This document shows positions 42,041 through 51,800 of a DNA stretch of 64,000 bases, one piece after another. A program made the translations under genes and the position numbers. The notes beneath the pieces are model-generated. The model saw only the letters and a program-made list of their open reading frames with translations. It was not told where the DNA came from and did not search any database. Source of the stretch: Streptomyces sp. ASQP_92 (GTDB lineage: Bacteria > Actinomycetota > Actinomycetes > Streptomycetales > Streptomycetaceae); contig NZ_JAODUA010000002.1 in assembly GCF_025399895.1 (NCBI RefSeq), forward strand, positions 434,001-498,000, written 5' to 3'. Positions within the stretch are counted from its first letter, which is position 1. Each line of letters begins with the position of its first letter.

Positions 42041-43278
42041 GGGTGTCCGCCGCTCGCCCGCTGCTCCGCGGTGTGGGCCAGGAGCCGCTCGATCCCGGTG
42101 TCCAGCTCCTCGGGGTCGCCGCAGAACGCCAGGCGCACCAGGGTCCTGGCCTGCTCCGCCGGTTCGGCGGACAGCGTATGGCCCGATGCGGAGACCACCG
42201 GGCGCAGCGCGAACCCGGCGGCCGGTGCGAGGCCCACGTCGTACCGTTCGAGCAGGCCCCGCACGAAGTCCGCCGCGTCGTGCGAGACCCCGGCGACATC
42301 CAGGACCGCGTACCAGCCGCCCTGCGGCAGTTCGGCCAGCAGCCCCGCCTCCCGCAGGGCGGGCAGGGCCCGGTCCCGGTTGGCCCGCACCAGCGCCGCG
42401 TTGCGGACCGCGCTGTCGCGCGCCTTGAGCGCCGTCAGACCCGCGTACTGCACCGGCGTCGACGGGCTGACCAGGCTCGCCTCCTGCACCACCCGCATCG
42501 CGTCGGCGGCCCGGCGGTGCGGGGTCACCACATAGCCGAGCCGGTAGCCCGTCATGGCCAGGCTCTTGGAGAAGGAGAACGTCGAGGAGACCCGGCGCTC
42601 GTGCTCGGCGAGGCCGCGCTCCAGGGACGCGAACGAGGTGTGCTCGCCGTCGTAGACGAAGTGCTCGTACGCCTCGTCGCTGATGATCTGGAGGTCGTGC
42701 TCCTGCGCCACGGCGAGGACCGCGGCCATCTCGTCCGCGCCGAGTACGGCGCCCGTCGGGTTGGCGGGCGAGTTGATCAGGACCGCGCGGGTCCGGGGGG
42801 TCAGGGCCGCCCGGATGCCCTCGGCGGTGGGACGGAAGTGCGGGCCCAGCGGGTAGAAGACGGGGCGGAACCCGGCGAGCAGGCACTGCTGGAGATGGAT
42901 CGGCCAGTGCAGTTCCGGCAGCAGCAGTTCGTCACCGGGGCCGGCCAGGGACTGCATCAGGGCGGCCAGGCCCTGGCAGGAGCCGGGCGTCACGAAGATG
43001 TGGTCGGGTGAGGTGTGGTGGCCGTTCTCCATCTCCAGCTTGACGGCCAGCGCCTCGCGCAGCGCGGGCATCCCCTCGGCGGAGGTGTAGGCGGTGCGGC
43101 CGGAGCGCACGGCGTCCGCGGTGGCCTCGGCCACCTCGCGCGGAGGCTTGAAGTAGGGCTCCCCGACGTGGAGTTTGATGACCGGCCGGCCCGTCGTCCG
43201 CTCCCGCTGCTCGGCCGAGCGGAACACCTCGTGCAGACACGAGGACGGGATGGTGCCGGCCCGGGACACGGCGCTCAC
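42037..43278 (-). CDS. PLP-dependent aminotransferase, class I/II
   Basis: 413 residues from the GTG at 43278, overlapping the methyltransferase stop by 4 bp. It has LHVGEPYFKPPREV, TAYTSAEGMPALREALA, INSPANPTGAVL, IISDEAYEHFVYDGE and the Schiff-base Lys in STFSFSKSLAMTGYRLGYV. These are the standard fold-type I aspartate/aromatic aminotransferase motifs. Between a C-methyltransferase-like and a Trp dioxygenase-like gene, it probably interconverts (methyl)indolepyruvate and (methyl)tryptophan, or acts on kynurenine. Both readings remain open. A longer open frame upstream is a shadow over the methyltransferase. Confidence 0.88.
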   Translation of the reverse strand: MSAVSRAGTIPSSCLHEVFRSAEQRERTTGRPVIKLHVGEPYFKPPREVAEATADAVRSGRTAYTSAEGMPALREALAVKLEMENGHHTSPDHIFVTPGSCQGLAALMQSLAGPGDELLLPELHWPIHLQQCLLAGFRPVFYPLGPHFRPTAEGIRAALTPRTRAVLINSPANPTGAVLGADEMAAVLAVAQEHDLQIISDEAYEHFVYDGEHTSFASLERGLAEHERRVSSTFSFSKSLAMTGYRLGYVVTPHRRAADAMRVVQEASLVSPSTPVQYAGLTALKARDSAVRNAALVRANRDRALPALREAGLLAELPQGGWYAVLDVAGVSHDAADFVRGLLERYDVGLAPAAGFALRPVVSASGHTLSAEPAEQARTLVRLAFCGDPEELDTGIERLLAHTAEQRASGGHP

Positions 43279-44252
43279 GACCCACCCTGACCGGCGGCGG
43301 GACGCGCCGCCCCGGAGTCGACGACGAACTCGTAGACGAAGAAGCTCTGGAGCGCGGGCTCGCGGTCGCCGATGACGTGCTTGGCGCGCTGCCGGAAGCC
43401 GTTGACGGCGAGTTCGTGCTCCACGATCAGCGGGGAGAGCTTGTGCTCCTCCTCGAAGGCGGTGACGACGTCGTCCTTGGTGATCTGCATCTCCGCGATC
43501 GCCACCATCCAGTTGTCGCGCTCGATGGCGTAGTCGATGACGAACTTGTACCAGTTCCACAGCGTCTTGCGGCGGCGGTCCTCCAGCGCGCGCGACCACT
43601 CGGGAACCGACCCGTCCTTGCGGTAGGCGGCTATCTCCTCGTCGCTGGCGAGCAGATAGCCGCCGCCCAGCTCGATGACCTCGGCGGACTTGAGTCGCAG
43701 GGCGTCCTCGGGCGTGCAGTACTCCGGACAGAACTCGTCGCCCAGGATCAACAGCCCCTCGGCGCCCAGGAGTTCGCGGGCGTGGGTGAGGTGGTTGTGC
43801 GGCAGGTGGTGGTGGCTGCCCCAGGAGATCATGACGTCGAGCGGCTCCCGCCACTCCTGGAAGGGGGAGCCGAACACCTCGGCGTGCGGCTTGTCCGCGA
43901 GGCGGTCGCGGGCCTGCTCCAGGGGGTTGCGGGCCACGTCGTTGGCGATGACCCGGCAGTCCGGCAGCCGGTCGGCGATCATGCCGGCGAGGACGCCCGA
44001 GCCGGAGCCCACGTCCATGACGGTGAGCGGCCTGCCCAGTTCCGCACGCCGGGCGGCGACCCGGTCGACGATGAGACGGTCGCCGTCGGAGATGTCGGGG
44101 TGGCCGTCGCGCATGATGGCGCCCACGTCGATGGTGCGGAACTCCTCGCGCGTGTAGATGGTGCTTTCCTCGATGACTGTCTCGGTGGTGCCGTCAGCGG
44201 TTTCCATGTCCCTGATTCCTTCCGCGTCGCCGTTGTCCGATTCGGTGATCAC
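43275..44252 (-). CDS. SAM-dependent methyltransferase, possibly alpha-keto-acid C-methyltransferase
   Basis: 325 residues from the GTG at 44252. Motif I is VMDVGSGSGVLAGMIADRL with IANDVARNPLEQAR after it; DVMISWGSHHHLPHNHL follows, where a His cluster could bind a metal. The C-terminal third (LWNWYKFVIDYAIERDNW onwards) is helical and specific to this branch. Its overlap with aminotransferase and Trp dioxygenase-like genes recalls beta-methyltryptophan pathways (maremycin, streptonigrin), where a methyltransferase acts on indolepyruvate. That role is inferred from context only. Confidence 0.75.
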   Translation of the reverse strand: MITESDNGDAEGIRDMETADGTTETVIEESTIYTREEFRTIDVGAIMRDGHPDISDGDRLIVDRVAARRAELGRPLTVMDVGSGSGVLAGMIADRLPDCRVIANDVARNPLEQARDRLADKPHAEVFGSPFQEWREPLDVMISWGSHHHLPHNHLTHARELLGAEGLLILGDEFCPEYCTPEDALRLKSAEVIELGGGYLLASDEEIAAYRKDGSVPEWSRALEDRRRKTLWNWYKFVIDYAIERDNWMVAIAEMQITKDDVVTAFEEEHKLSPLIVEHELAVNGFRQRAKHVIGDREPALQSFFVYEFVVDSGAARPAAGQGGS

Positions 44253-44998
44253 GCGCTACGTCCCCCGTCGATGGCGACCAGCGCACCGGTGACCCAGCCC
44301 GAGATGTCCGGGTCCAGCAGATTGCACACCCAGCCCGCGATGTCCTCGGGCCGTCCGAAGCGGCCCAGCGGGGTCGCCTCGACCAGGCCGGCGATCAGGT
44401 CGCGGGTGCCCGGCCCGTCCAGGCCCAGGTCCCCGTACATCGGGGTGTCCACCGGGCCGGGCAGGACCGCGTTGACCCGTACCCGCGGGGCGAGTTCGCG
44501 CGCCAGCGAGCGGGTCAGGCTGTTGAGCGCCGCCTTCGTCGCCCCGTACAGGGCGCGGTTGGGCATCGCCAGCGCCCCGCCCACCGAGGAGACGTTGACG
44601 ACGGCGCCCTCTCGCTCGCGCAGCCAGGGCAGCGCCGCGCGGATGAGGTGGACGGGGCCCAGGAGGTTGACGCCGAGCATGGCCGTCAGATCGGCGAGGT
44701 CCGCCTTCTCGATCGGCGCGAACCGGGCGAGACCCGCGTTGTTGACCAGGCCGTCCACCGCGCCGAACCGCGCCACGGCGGCTTCGACCGCGGCGCCCGC
44801 CCCCGCCTCGTCGCCGATGTCGGCCGGGTGCACCAGGGCCCGCTCGCCGCCCTCGGTGTCGGCCGTCTCGCCGAGCGGTCCCGCCCTGCGGCCCACCAGG
44901 GTCACCGACGCTCCGGCGGCCAGGAGCCTGCGGGCGACGGCCCGTCCGATGCCGGTGCCGGCGCCGGTGACCACCATGCTCTTTCCGTGCAGGCTCAT
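44249..44998 (-). CDS. Short-chain dehydrogenase/reductase
   Basis: 249 residues from the ATG at 44998; a GTG at 45013 is an alternative. The NAD(P)-binding motif is VTGAGTGIGRAVARR, with NNAGLARF. The catalytic residues are Ser in VVNVSSVGG and Tyr-x3-Lys in ALYGATKAAL, and PGPVDTPMYG follows. It is the first gene of the tightly overlapped SDR-methyltransferase-aminotransferase-dioxygenase run, so it probably modifies the same Trp-derived intermediate, for example by reducing a ketone. Confidence 0.9.
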   Translation of the reverse strand: MSLHGKSMVVTGAGTGIGRAVARRLLAAGASVTLVGRRAGPLGETADTEGGERALVHPADIGDEAGAGAAVEAAVARFGAVDGLVNNAGLARFAPIEKADLADLTAMLGVNLLGPVHLIRAALPWLREREGAVVNVSSVGGALAMPNRALYGATKAALNSLTRSLARELAPRVRVNAVLPGPVDTPMYGDLGLDGPGTRDLIAGLVEATPLGRFGRPEDIAGWVCNLLDPDISGWVTGALVAIDGGRSA

Positions 44999-45183
44999 GG
45001 ACGTGTGGCCCACTTTCTCGATCCGTGGACGGGCAGCCCCTCGACGTGTGCTCCGGCGGGCAGGACCACGGGGAGAGGCGGGCCGCGGACGTGCCGTCGC
45101 GCCCTACGCTAGGGCGCCGCCGGAGAGGGGAGCGGATTTCTTTCAGTGGCCGAAAAGAACCCGGCCCGCCGGGGGCGCGCCCG

Positions 45184-45819
45184 CTACACCCGGCGGATGA
45201 GGGTGATGCCTTCCCGGACGGTGAGAACCACCTGTTCGACCCTCGGGTCGTCGCGCACCTTCTCGTTGAAGGCGCGCAGCGCGACGGTGTCCTCGTTCTG
45301 GTCGAGCGGGTTGGCCACCCCGCCGAACTGGAGCACGTTGTCCGCCGCGATCACCCCCCGCTCCGAAAGCAGCGGCAGCACCCGGTCGTAGTAGGCGCTG
45401 TAGCCGGTCTTGTCGGCGTCGAGGAAGACGAGGTCGAACGGGCCCGCCAGGGAAGCGAGTTGATCGAGGGCCGGGCCCTCGCGCACCTCCACGCGGTCCG
45501 CCCAGGGGGAGGCGCCGATGTGGCGGCGGGCGATCTCGGCGTGCACCGGATCGATCTCACACGTCACCAGGCTCCCCTCCGGCGGGAGCTGGGCCGCCAT
45601 CGACAGGGCCGAGTAGCCGGTGAACGTGCCGATCTCCAGGACCCGGCGCGGACGCAGCATGTACACCAGCATCGCCAGGAAGCGGCCCTCCATCGGCCCC
45701 ACCATCATCTGCGGCACGTCGCAGACCTTGCGGGTCTCCTCGGCCAGCGCGGTCAGCCAGGGTGGTTCGCCGGTGGAGTACGCCTCGGCGTACGCGTCGA
45801 CCTTGGGCCGGACGATCAT
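45184..45819 (-). CDS. Class I O-methyltransferase, CCoAOMT/COMT-like
   Basis: 211 residues from the ATG at 45819, overlapping the thioesterase stop (ATGA). Motifs are VLEIGTFTGYSALSMAAQLP (SAM site), TCEIDPVHAEIARRHI, DLVFLDADKTGYSAYYD (metal ligand Asp and substrate Lys) and VIAADNVLQFGG. This is the PF01596 cation-dependent family that methylates catechol-type hydroxyls. In this cluster it would suit a vicinal dihydroxy-aryl cap. It ends 185 bp before the SDR operon. Confidence 0.9.
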   Translation of the reverse strand: MIVRPKVDAYAEAYSTGEPPWLTALAEETRKVCDVPQMMVGPMEGRFLAMLVYMLRPRRVLEIGTFTGYSALSMAAQLPPEGSLVTCEIDPVHAEIARRHIGASPWADRVEVREGPALDQLASLAGPFDLVFLDADKTGYSAYYDRVLPLLSERGVIAADNVLQFGGVANPLDQNEDTVALRAFNEKVRDDPRVEQVVLTVREGITLIRRV

Positions 45820-46583
45820 GGGCTCTCCCTGTCGGCGGTGGTCAACAGCCAGGTGGCGAGGGCCTCTTCCTGGCCGCGGAGGTAGAAGTGGTCCCCCTCG
45901 AAGAGGCGGAAGGCGAAGGAGCCCTCGCTCACCTCGGCCCAGGCCCGCGCCTCGGCCTCGGTGACCTCGGGGTCCTTGTCGCCCAGGCAGGCGGCGACGG
46001 CGCAGCTCACCGTGGTGTCGGGCCGCGGCCGGTAGCGCTCGACGAGCCGGTAGTCGGCGCGCAGCGTCGGCAGCACGACCTTGCGGACCTGTGCGTTGCC
46101 CAGGAGCGCGGGCGGGGTCGCACCGAGCCGCGACAGCTCGTACCACAGCGCCGCGTCGTCGAGGTGCTTGTCGCCGGGCTTGTGGAAGCGGGGCGCCGGC
46201 CGGCCGGAGACGCCGAGCAGGGAGGGGCCGACGCCGTGCCGGGCCTCCAGGCGCGCCGCCGTCTCATGGGCGACGGCCGCGCCCATGCTGTGCCCGAAGA
46301 ACAGCACCTCGCGGTCGAAGGCCGGCAGCAGCGCCTCGGTGACGCGGGCCACCAGATGGTCCATGTCGTCGATGTGCGGATCGTCGAGCCGGTCCTCGCG
46401 GCCGGGGTACTGGACGATGAGCGGCTCCACCCACGGCGGCATGCGTTTGGCGAGCGGCCGGTAGAAGCTGGCGGAGCCGCCCCCGTGCGGAAAGAGCACA
46501 AGGCGCCGGCGTGCTCCCGGCCGGGGCCAGTAGCAGCGGAACCAGGTGCGGTAGCGGGCGTTCGCGTCCGGTGGCCTGTTCAC
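45816..46583 (-). CDS. Type II thioesterase of the NRPS cluster
   Basis: 255 residues from the GTG at 46583 (GTGA overlap with the reductase gene). LVLFPHGGGSASFYRPLAK, QYPGREDRLDDP, the elbow FFGHSMGAAVAHE (Ser99), and a C-terminal catalytic His in FEGDHFYL define the GrsT/PchC/YbtT class. The enzyme removes mis-primed or stalled acyl groups from carrier proteins. Because the TE domain of the second synthetase lacks its Ser, this protein might also take part in product release. Confidence 0.93.
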   Translation of the reverse strand: MNRPPDANARYRTWFRCYWPRPGARRRLVLFPHGGGSASFYRPLAKRMPPWVEPLIVQYPGREDRLDDPHIDDMDHLVARVTEALLPAFDREVLFFGHSMGAAVAHETAARLEARHGVGPSLLGVSGRPAPRFHKPGDKHLDDAALWYELSRLGATPPALLGNAQVRKVVLPTLRADYRLVERYRPRPDTTVSCAVAACLGDKDPEVTEAEARAWAEVSEGSFAFRLFEGDHFYLRGQEEALATWLLTTADRESP

Positions 46584-47710
46584 GGGCCGCTCCCCGGGTC
46601 GCTGGGCCCCGCGTCGACCGAGGCGGCGGACAGCACCTCGGGCGGGCTGCCCCGGTGCAGCCGTACGGGCCCGAACCGGTCGGTCGCCTCGGCGGTGAGC
46701 CGGCACAGGGCCAGGTGGTACTGGCCGTCCCCGGCGGGGTCCTCGCGGGCCGCGACGGCTGCCCGCAGTGCCCCGAGCGCGCGTGCGGCGGCCTGCGGCC
46801 ACAGCTCGCCCAGGATGCCCCGGTGGTCCGGCGCGGTGGCGGGGCCCAGGGGTTCGGTGCTGGGCAAGGCGAAATGGGGTGCGGCCGAGCCGGCGAGCCC
46901 GGCGGTGGTGCGGATGTCCTGCGGCATGTAGGGCCGGGGGCTCCACAGCAGCGGGCCATGGGTGTTGGCGAGCGTGAGGTGGCCGCCCTCGGTGTGCAGG
47001 GTGATCCGGTGGAAGAGATGGATGTGGTTGTCCGGGTCGCCCGGATCCATGTCGTTCTGGAGCCGCAGGGTGAGCGGCACCCCACCCACCACCCCGTCCA
47101 GGCTCCGGTACACGGGCGGCCCGTCCGTCAACTGCTGTGCCTCTGGCGGCAGTTGGGCCGGTGAGCCGAGGGCGTGCGGACGGACCCCGCCCAGGGCGCG
47201 GCCGATGATGTCGAAGGTGGTGTACAGCACCTGGAAGGAGCAGACGGCGTCGATGTGCAGCGCCCGCTGGCGGGCCAGCAGCCGCCGTGCGGTGGCGATG
47301 AACCGGCGCACCGGCTCCACATGCGGATAGTGGGTGTTCAGCCGGTACACCACCCGGTGGGCGCGGGCGGCCCGCAGACAGTCCGCCAACTCCTCCTTGT
47401 GCAGGGGGTGTTCCTGGAGCACATGGTGCCCCCGCGCCATCAGCTCCTGGGCGATGCGGGCGCCCGGGCCGCCGTTGATCCCGGAGCCGACCACCACGGC
47501 GCACGCCTCCACGTCCTTGGGGACGGCGTCCACGTCGGTGTAGAGCGGCACCCCGTAGTGCTCGGCGACCCGGCGCGAGCGCTCGCTTCCCCGGGCCAGC
47601 ACCCCCGCCGGTTCGTAGGGGGAGTCGGGGCGGGCGGCCCCGGCCAGGTAGATCCGGCCGAACTTGGTTCCGCACACCACCAGGCGGGGGCGCCGTCCGG
47701 GTACGGTCAC
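46580..47710 (-). CDS. Thiazolinyl imide reductase, PchG/Irp3-like
   Basis: 376 residues from the GTG at 47710. The N-terminal Rossmann motif VVCGTKFGRIYLAGAA is characteristic of PchG/Irp3 (YbtU) reductases, and QEHPLHKEELADCL follows at the usual Gfo/Idh-like position. These NADPH enzymes reduce a carrier-bound thiazoline to thiazolidine. Its overlap with the saccharopine-dehydrogenase-like gene and the NRPS genes fixes the pathway: one of the Cys-derived rings should be a thiazolidine, which the embedded methyltransferase could then N-methylate. Confidence 0.88.
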   Translation of the reverse strand: MTVPGRRPRLVVCGTKFGRIYLAGAARPDSPYEPAGVLARGSERSRRVAEHYGVPLYTDVDAVPKDVEACAVVVGSGINGGPGARIAQELMARGHHVLQEHPLHKEELADCLRAARAHRVVYRLNTHYPHVEPVRRFIATARRLLARQRALHIDAVCSFQVLYTTFDIIGRALGGVRPHALGSPAQLPPEAQQLTDGPPVYRSLDGVVGGVPLTLRLQNDMDPGDPDNHIHLFHRITLHTEGGHLTLANTHGPLLWSPRPYMPQDIRTTAGLAGSAAPHFALPSTEPLGPATAPDHRGILGELWPQAAARALGALRAAVAAREDPAGDGQYHLALCRLTAEATDRFGPVRLHRGSPPEVLSAASVDAGPSDPGSGP

Positions 47711-48861
47711 AGCTCGCCCTCCTCGGTGTCACCGGCTTCGGCGAGCGGGACCCGGTAGGTCGCGAGGAGGGACACCTCGTCCAGCTTGGCCACCCGCTCC
47801 ACCACCAGGGACGGATCGAGCGCCTCGGCGGCGTAGTGCACGCCGGGCGCCACCGAGCCCTCAAGGAGGGCGCTCGCCGCGAGGGCCGCGACCAGACCGG
47901 TGAGCCGGTAGGTGTCGCCCGCCCGCAGGACGAGACTGCGGGTCGCCTCCGCCCCCTGGTGACGACCCGTCAGCTCCAGGGCGAAGAGCTGGTAGGGGGC
48001 GCGGCCGAACAGGTCGAGTGCCGCCGCGTCGATGAGTTCACGTGCCGCCGGCATCAGATCGCTCTGCCCAGCCATGGCGCCCTGCAACCTGCTGAGCGTC
48101 TTGAGCATGTGGGAGCCGCCGTCGAACACGTTGTACCAGTCCACCGTGGACAGACCGAGGTCCCGGGCGAGCCGCTCGATCTCGTAACTCAGATAGGGAT
48201 ACGCGCTGACGGTCCCGGGGAAGAACGGCAGCCGCACATCGGCCAGCGGGGTGAGCGCGCGCAGCACCCGTGACCCGTCCCGCCACGCCGACTGCGCCTC
48301 GCCGTAGCCGCCGCCGAGGCTGAGGAGGTAGTCGGCCGCGCCCGCCGGGGTGAGGCGGTCCATGGTGCCCGCGTACGCGGTGAGCCGGCTCGGCTCGCTC
48401 AGATCCTGGGTGGCGAGCCAGCGGGGCAGCAGTCCGGTGAGGCCCGGCATCATGCCGGCCGTGAGCAGCGCGGTGCGGCCGCCGGCCGCGAGGTGCTGCT
48501 CGGACAGGGCCCGGTGGACGGGCTCGTCACCACCGGCGTCCACATAGTCGGCGCCCGCCGCGAGCGCGACGCGGGCCACCGTGTCCAGGACGAGGTAGGA
48601 GGGGCCCGCGCAGTTGACGACGATGCGGCTGTCCCGGCAGAACGCGTCGAGCGAGGCGGGATCGGTGGTGTCCGCCCGCGCGGACTCCACCGGCCCCGGG
48701 CGTCCGGTCGCCATGAGGTCGGCCGCCTGCCGCGCGGCGCGCTCCGGGTCCCGGCCGCCGATGCGCAGCACCGCCGAGGGGTGGGCCGAGGCCAGGTCCT
48801 GGGCCACGACGCGGCCGACCGCGCCATAGCCTCCCAGAACCGCGATGATCGGAGCGTTCAC
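47707..48861 (-). CDS. Saccharopine dehydrogenase-like oxidoreductase
   Basis: 384 residues from the GTG at 48861, overlapping the NRPS stop. The N-terminus VLGGYGAVGRVVAQDLASA is an NAD(P)-binding Rossmann motif, followed by RIGGRDPERAARQA, VNCAGPSYLV and AGADYVDAGGDEP. This is the saccharopine dehydrogenase/YP_trans-enoyl-reductase-like superfamily. Its substrate in the cluster is unknown; a second ring-reducing or oxidising step on the peptide, or a precursor reduction, is plausible. Confidence 0.8.
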   Translation of the reverse strand: MNAPIIAVLGGYGAVGRVVAQDLASAHPSAVLRIGGRDPERAARQAADLMATGRPGPVESARADTTDPASLDAFCRDSRIVVNCAGPSYLVLDTVARVALAAGADYVDAGGDEPVHRALSEQHLAAGGRTALLTAGMMPGLTGLLPRWLATQDLSEPSRLTAYAGTMDRLTPAGAADYLLSLGGGYGEAQSAWRDGSRVLRALTPLADVRLPFFPGTVSAYPYLSYEIERLARDLGLSTVDWYNVFDGGSHMLKTLSRLQGAMAGQSDLMPAARELIDAAALDLFGRAPYQLFALELTGRHQGAEATRSLVLRAGDTYRLTGLVAALAASALLEGSVAPGVHYAAEALDPSLVVERVAKLDEVSLLATYRVPLAEAGDTEEGEL

Positions 48862-51800
48862 GCGTGATTCTCCTTCTCCGTACGGGCGTCGGCGAGCAGG
48901 GCCGCGATACGGGCGGCTCGGTCCGGTGCCAGACAGCCGAAGTGGGTGCCGGGGGCGTCGAGCCGGCGGACCTCGCCGAGGCAGCCGTCGCTCCACCACG
49001 CCGTCATGTCCGCGCGCAGCGTCGGCCAGAGGGCGATCTCCTCGGTGTGCACGACCAGGGTGAGATCACCCGTGTACGGCTCCGGTCGGTGCCCGGCGGC
49101 CGCGTCCGCGAGGGCGCGGCCCGCCGCGATGCGCGGGCGCAGCGTGTCGGGGTCGGTGGCGAGCGCGGCGGCGAGCAGCTCGGTGCGCTCCTGTGCGGGC
49201 CGCGCCGCGTAGCGGGCGAACGCGTCGGCGAACTCCCGGTGCGCGCCGCCCAGTTGAGACGGGGCTCCCTGGGGCACGCGGCCCGGCGTGGCCGCCAGCA
49301 GATGGGCGAGGGCCGGGCCGACGAGGGTGTCGTCCGGCATCCCGAGCGTCACCGGGTCGAGCCCGGCGCCGACGGCGAAGAGGTACTCGGCGAACGCGTC
49401 GTCCTCGACGACGGCGGGCAGCGGATAGCTGCTGATCACCGTGAGGTCCACCTCGGCGCCGCCCTCCGCGAGCAGCCGGGCCGTCTCGGCGGCGAGCACC
49501 CCGCCCACATGGGCCCCCACGAGCCGGAAGCGGCTGTGCCCGGTCGCCCGCAGGGTGCGGGCCCGGTCGTGGGCGACGCGCTCGATGAGCACGGACGGCG
49601 AAACTTCGGTGTAGTCGGTGAGCGGGTGGTTGGCCGAGAGGTCGAGCAGCGGGCCCGACTCCTCCAGCGGGGCGCACAGCGCGGCATACCGCTCGGCCGT
49701 GCCGAAGCCCTCGGAGCAGGTCGCCCACACCCACTCGTCGTCCCCGCCGCCGAGGAGGGCGCCGGGTGCGGGTGCCGCGCCCTGCCGGCCGGACAGCGGT
49801 TCGCCCTCGATCCCCCCGGTGGAGAGCAGGGCGGCCAGACGGGCGACGGAGGCGCCGTTGAGGACCTCGCGCAGCAGCTCGTCGAAGAAGGTGTGCTTGG
49901 CCTCGGCCACCTCCTCGCGCAGCACCCCGACGACCTGGGCGGCGAGCAGCGAGTCGCCTCCGGCCTCGTAGAACGTCTCGTCGCGGCCGACCGTGCCGGT
50001 GCCCAGCACCGTGCACCAGGCGGCCCGGACGCGCTGTTCCAGGTCGCTCAGCGGAACCAGGTCGCCACCGGGGGCGCGCTGTTCGACGGCGCCCCGGGGC
50101 AGCAGCCAGGACGCCAGGGCGCGCCGGTCCGTCTTGCCGTTGTCGGTGAGCGGCAGCGCGTCCACGAGCTGGAGGTGGGCCGGGACCATCTCCTCGGGCA
50201 GGCGCTCGGCCACGTGGTCCAGGACGTCGGCGGCGTTCGCCGCGACGCGGTCCCGCTTGAACCGGACGGCGAAGACGTGCATGCCGATGGTGGACAGCGG
50301 GTCGTCGGTCCCGGGCAGGCACACCACCGTCTCGCCGTCCGCGCCCTCGATCAGCTCCAGCCACTGGTCGCGGGTGACGAAGGTCTGGTCGGCGCCCTTG
50401 CGCACGTCCTCGAAGTCACCCGCGGTGGCGTCGAAGAGGAACTCCATCGACGTCAGGATCTGGTAGTTGTCGCGGGTCGTCTCGATGAAGATGAGCCAGC
50501 CGCCCGGCGCGAGCATCTCCCGCATCCGGCCCAGGACCACCGAGGCGTTCCGCGAGTAGTGCATGACGTTGCCGCACAGGATCACGTCGAGCGAGTTGGG
50601 CTCGATGCCCTGCGGGCGGTACTCCTCGTTCATGTCGAAGAGCTGGTAGTTCACCCAGGGGAAGTCGGCGAAACGCTCGGCCGCCTTGTTCAGGAAGAAC
50701 TGCGACACGTCGGTGAACAGATACGAGCAGTCGCTGCCCGCCAGCCGGGGCACCGCCTCGACGCTCACGCCGCCCACGCCCGCGCCCACTTCGAGCAGGC
50801 GCAGGGTGCCGTGCGGGGCGTGCTCCTGGGCGATCCGCTGGACCACGGAGGTGGCGACGCGGTTGAGGTAGGAGTTGAGGAACCCCTCCGTATACGCGGC
50901 CTCCTGGATCTCCAACCTGCCCTCGGGGAACAGGAGTTGGACCGGGTCCTGCTCGTCGCGCAGCAGCTGCGGCAGATGGGCGGTGGCGGTGCGGAAGTAG
51001 CTCAGGAGCTCCGAGCCGTCCTGGGCGGTGGGCAGCGCTCCGTCGACGCGCTGCCACGCCTCGTCGACGGCGCCGGGCTCGGCCCGGCGCAGCGCGCGGT
51101 AGTGCCCGTCCTCGGGTGAGCGCGCCACATAGCCCTCGCGCTCCAGGGCGGCGAGCCAGCGGCGCACCAGCCGGTGGTGTTTGGGCGCGACACGCGCCGA
51201 GCCGAGGATCGTGTCGAGCGAGTGCCGCTCGCGGTCCGTGGCGAACAGGCCGCTGTTCTGGAGCACGTCCATCATCGCGAGCAGCGCCGCCTCGTCCAGG
51301 CGCCGGGCGAAGCCGACGACCTGTTCGGCGTCGACCCCGGCCCTGACCTCCTCGCCGTCGGCGGTCACCGCCGCGACCAGAGCGCCGTCCCGTTCGGCGC
51401 CGCCGGCCGGGGTGCGGGCGGTCTCGGCGAACGCCATCAGGCGCCGCTCCCACGGCCGTTCGCCGTCGACGAGCACCACGCAGTCGGCGACGGCGGGGTG
51501 GCTGCGCAGAGCCGCCTCGACCTCCGCCGTCTCGATGCGATGGCCCCGGATCTTGACCTGGCGGTCGTCCCGGCCGAGGAACTCGATCTCCCCGTCGGGC
51601 AGACGGCGGCCCAGGTCGCCGGTGCGGTAGAGGCGCTCCCCGGTGCGCGGGTGGGTGAGGAAGCGTTCGGCGGTCCTCTCCTCGTCGCCCAGGTAACCGA
51701 GGGCGAGCCCGGCACCCGCGATGTACAGCTCGCCCGCCACCAGGTCCGGGCAGGGCTCCATCGCCGCGTCCAGGACGTGGAAGCGCTGGTTGGTGAGCGG

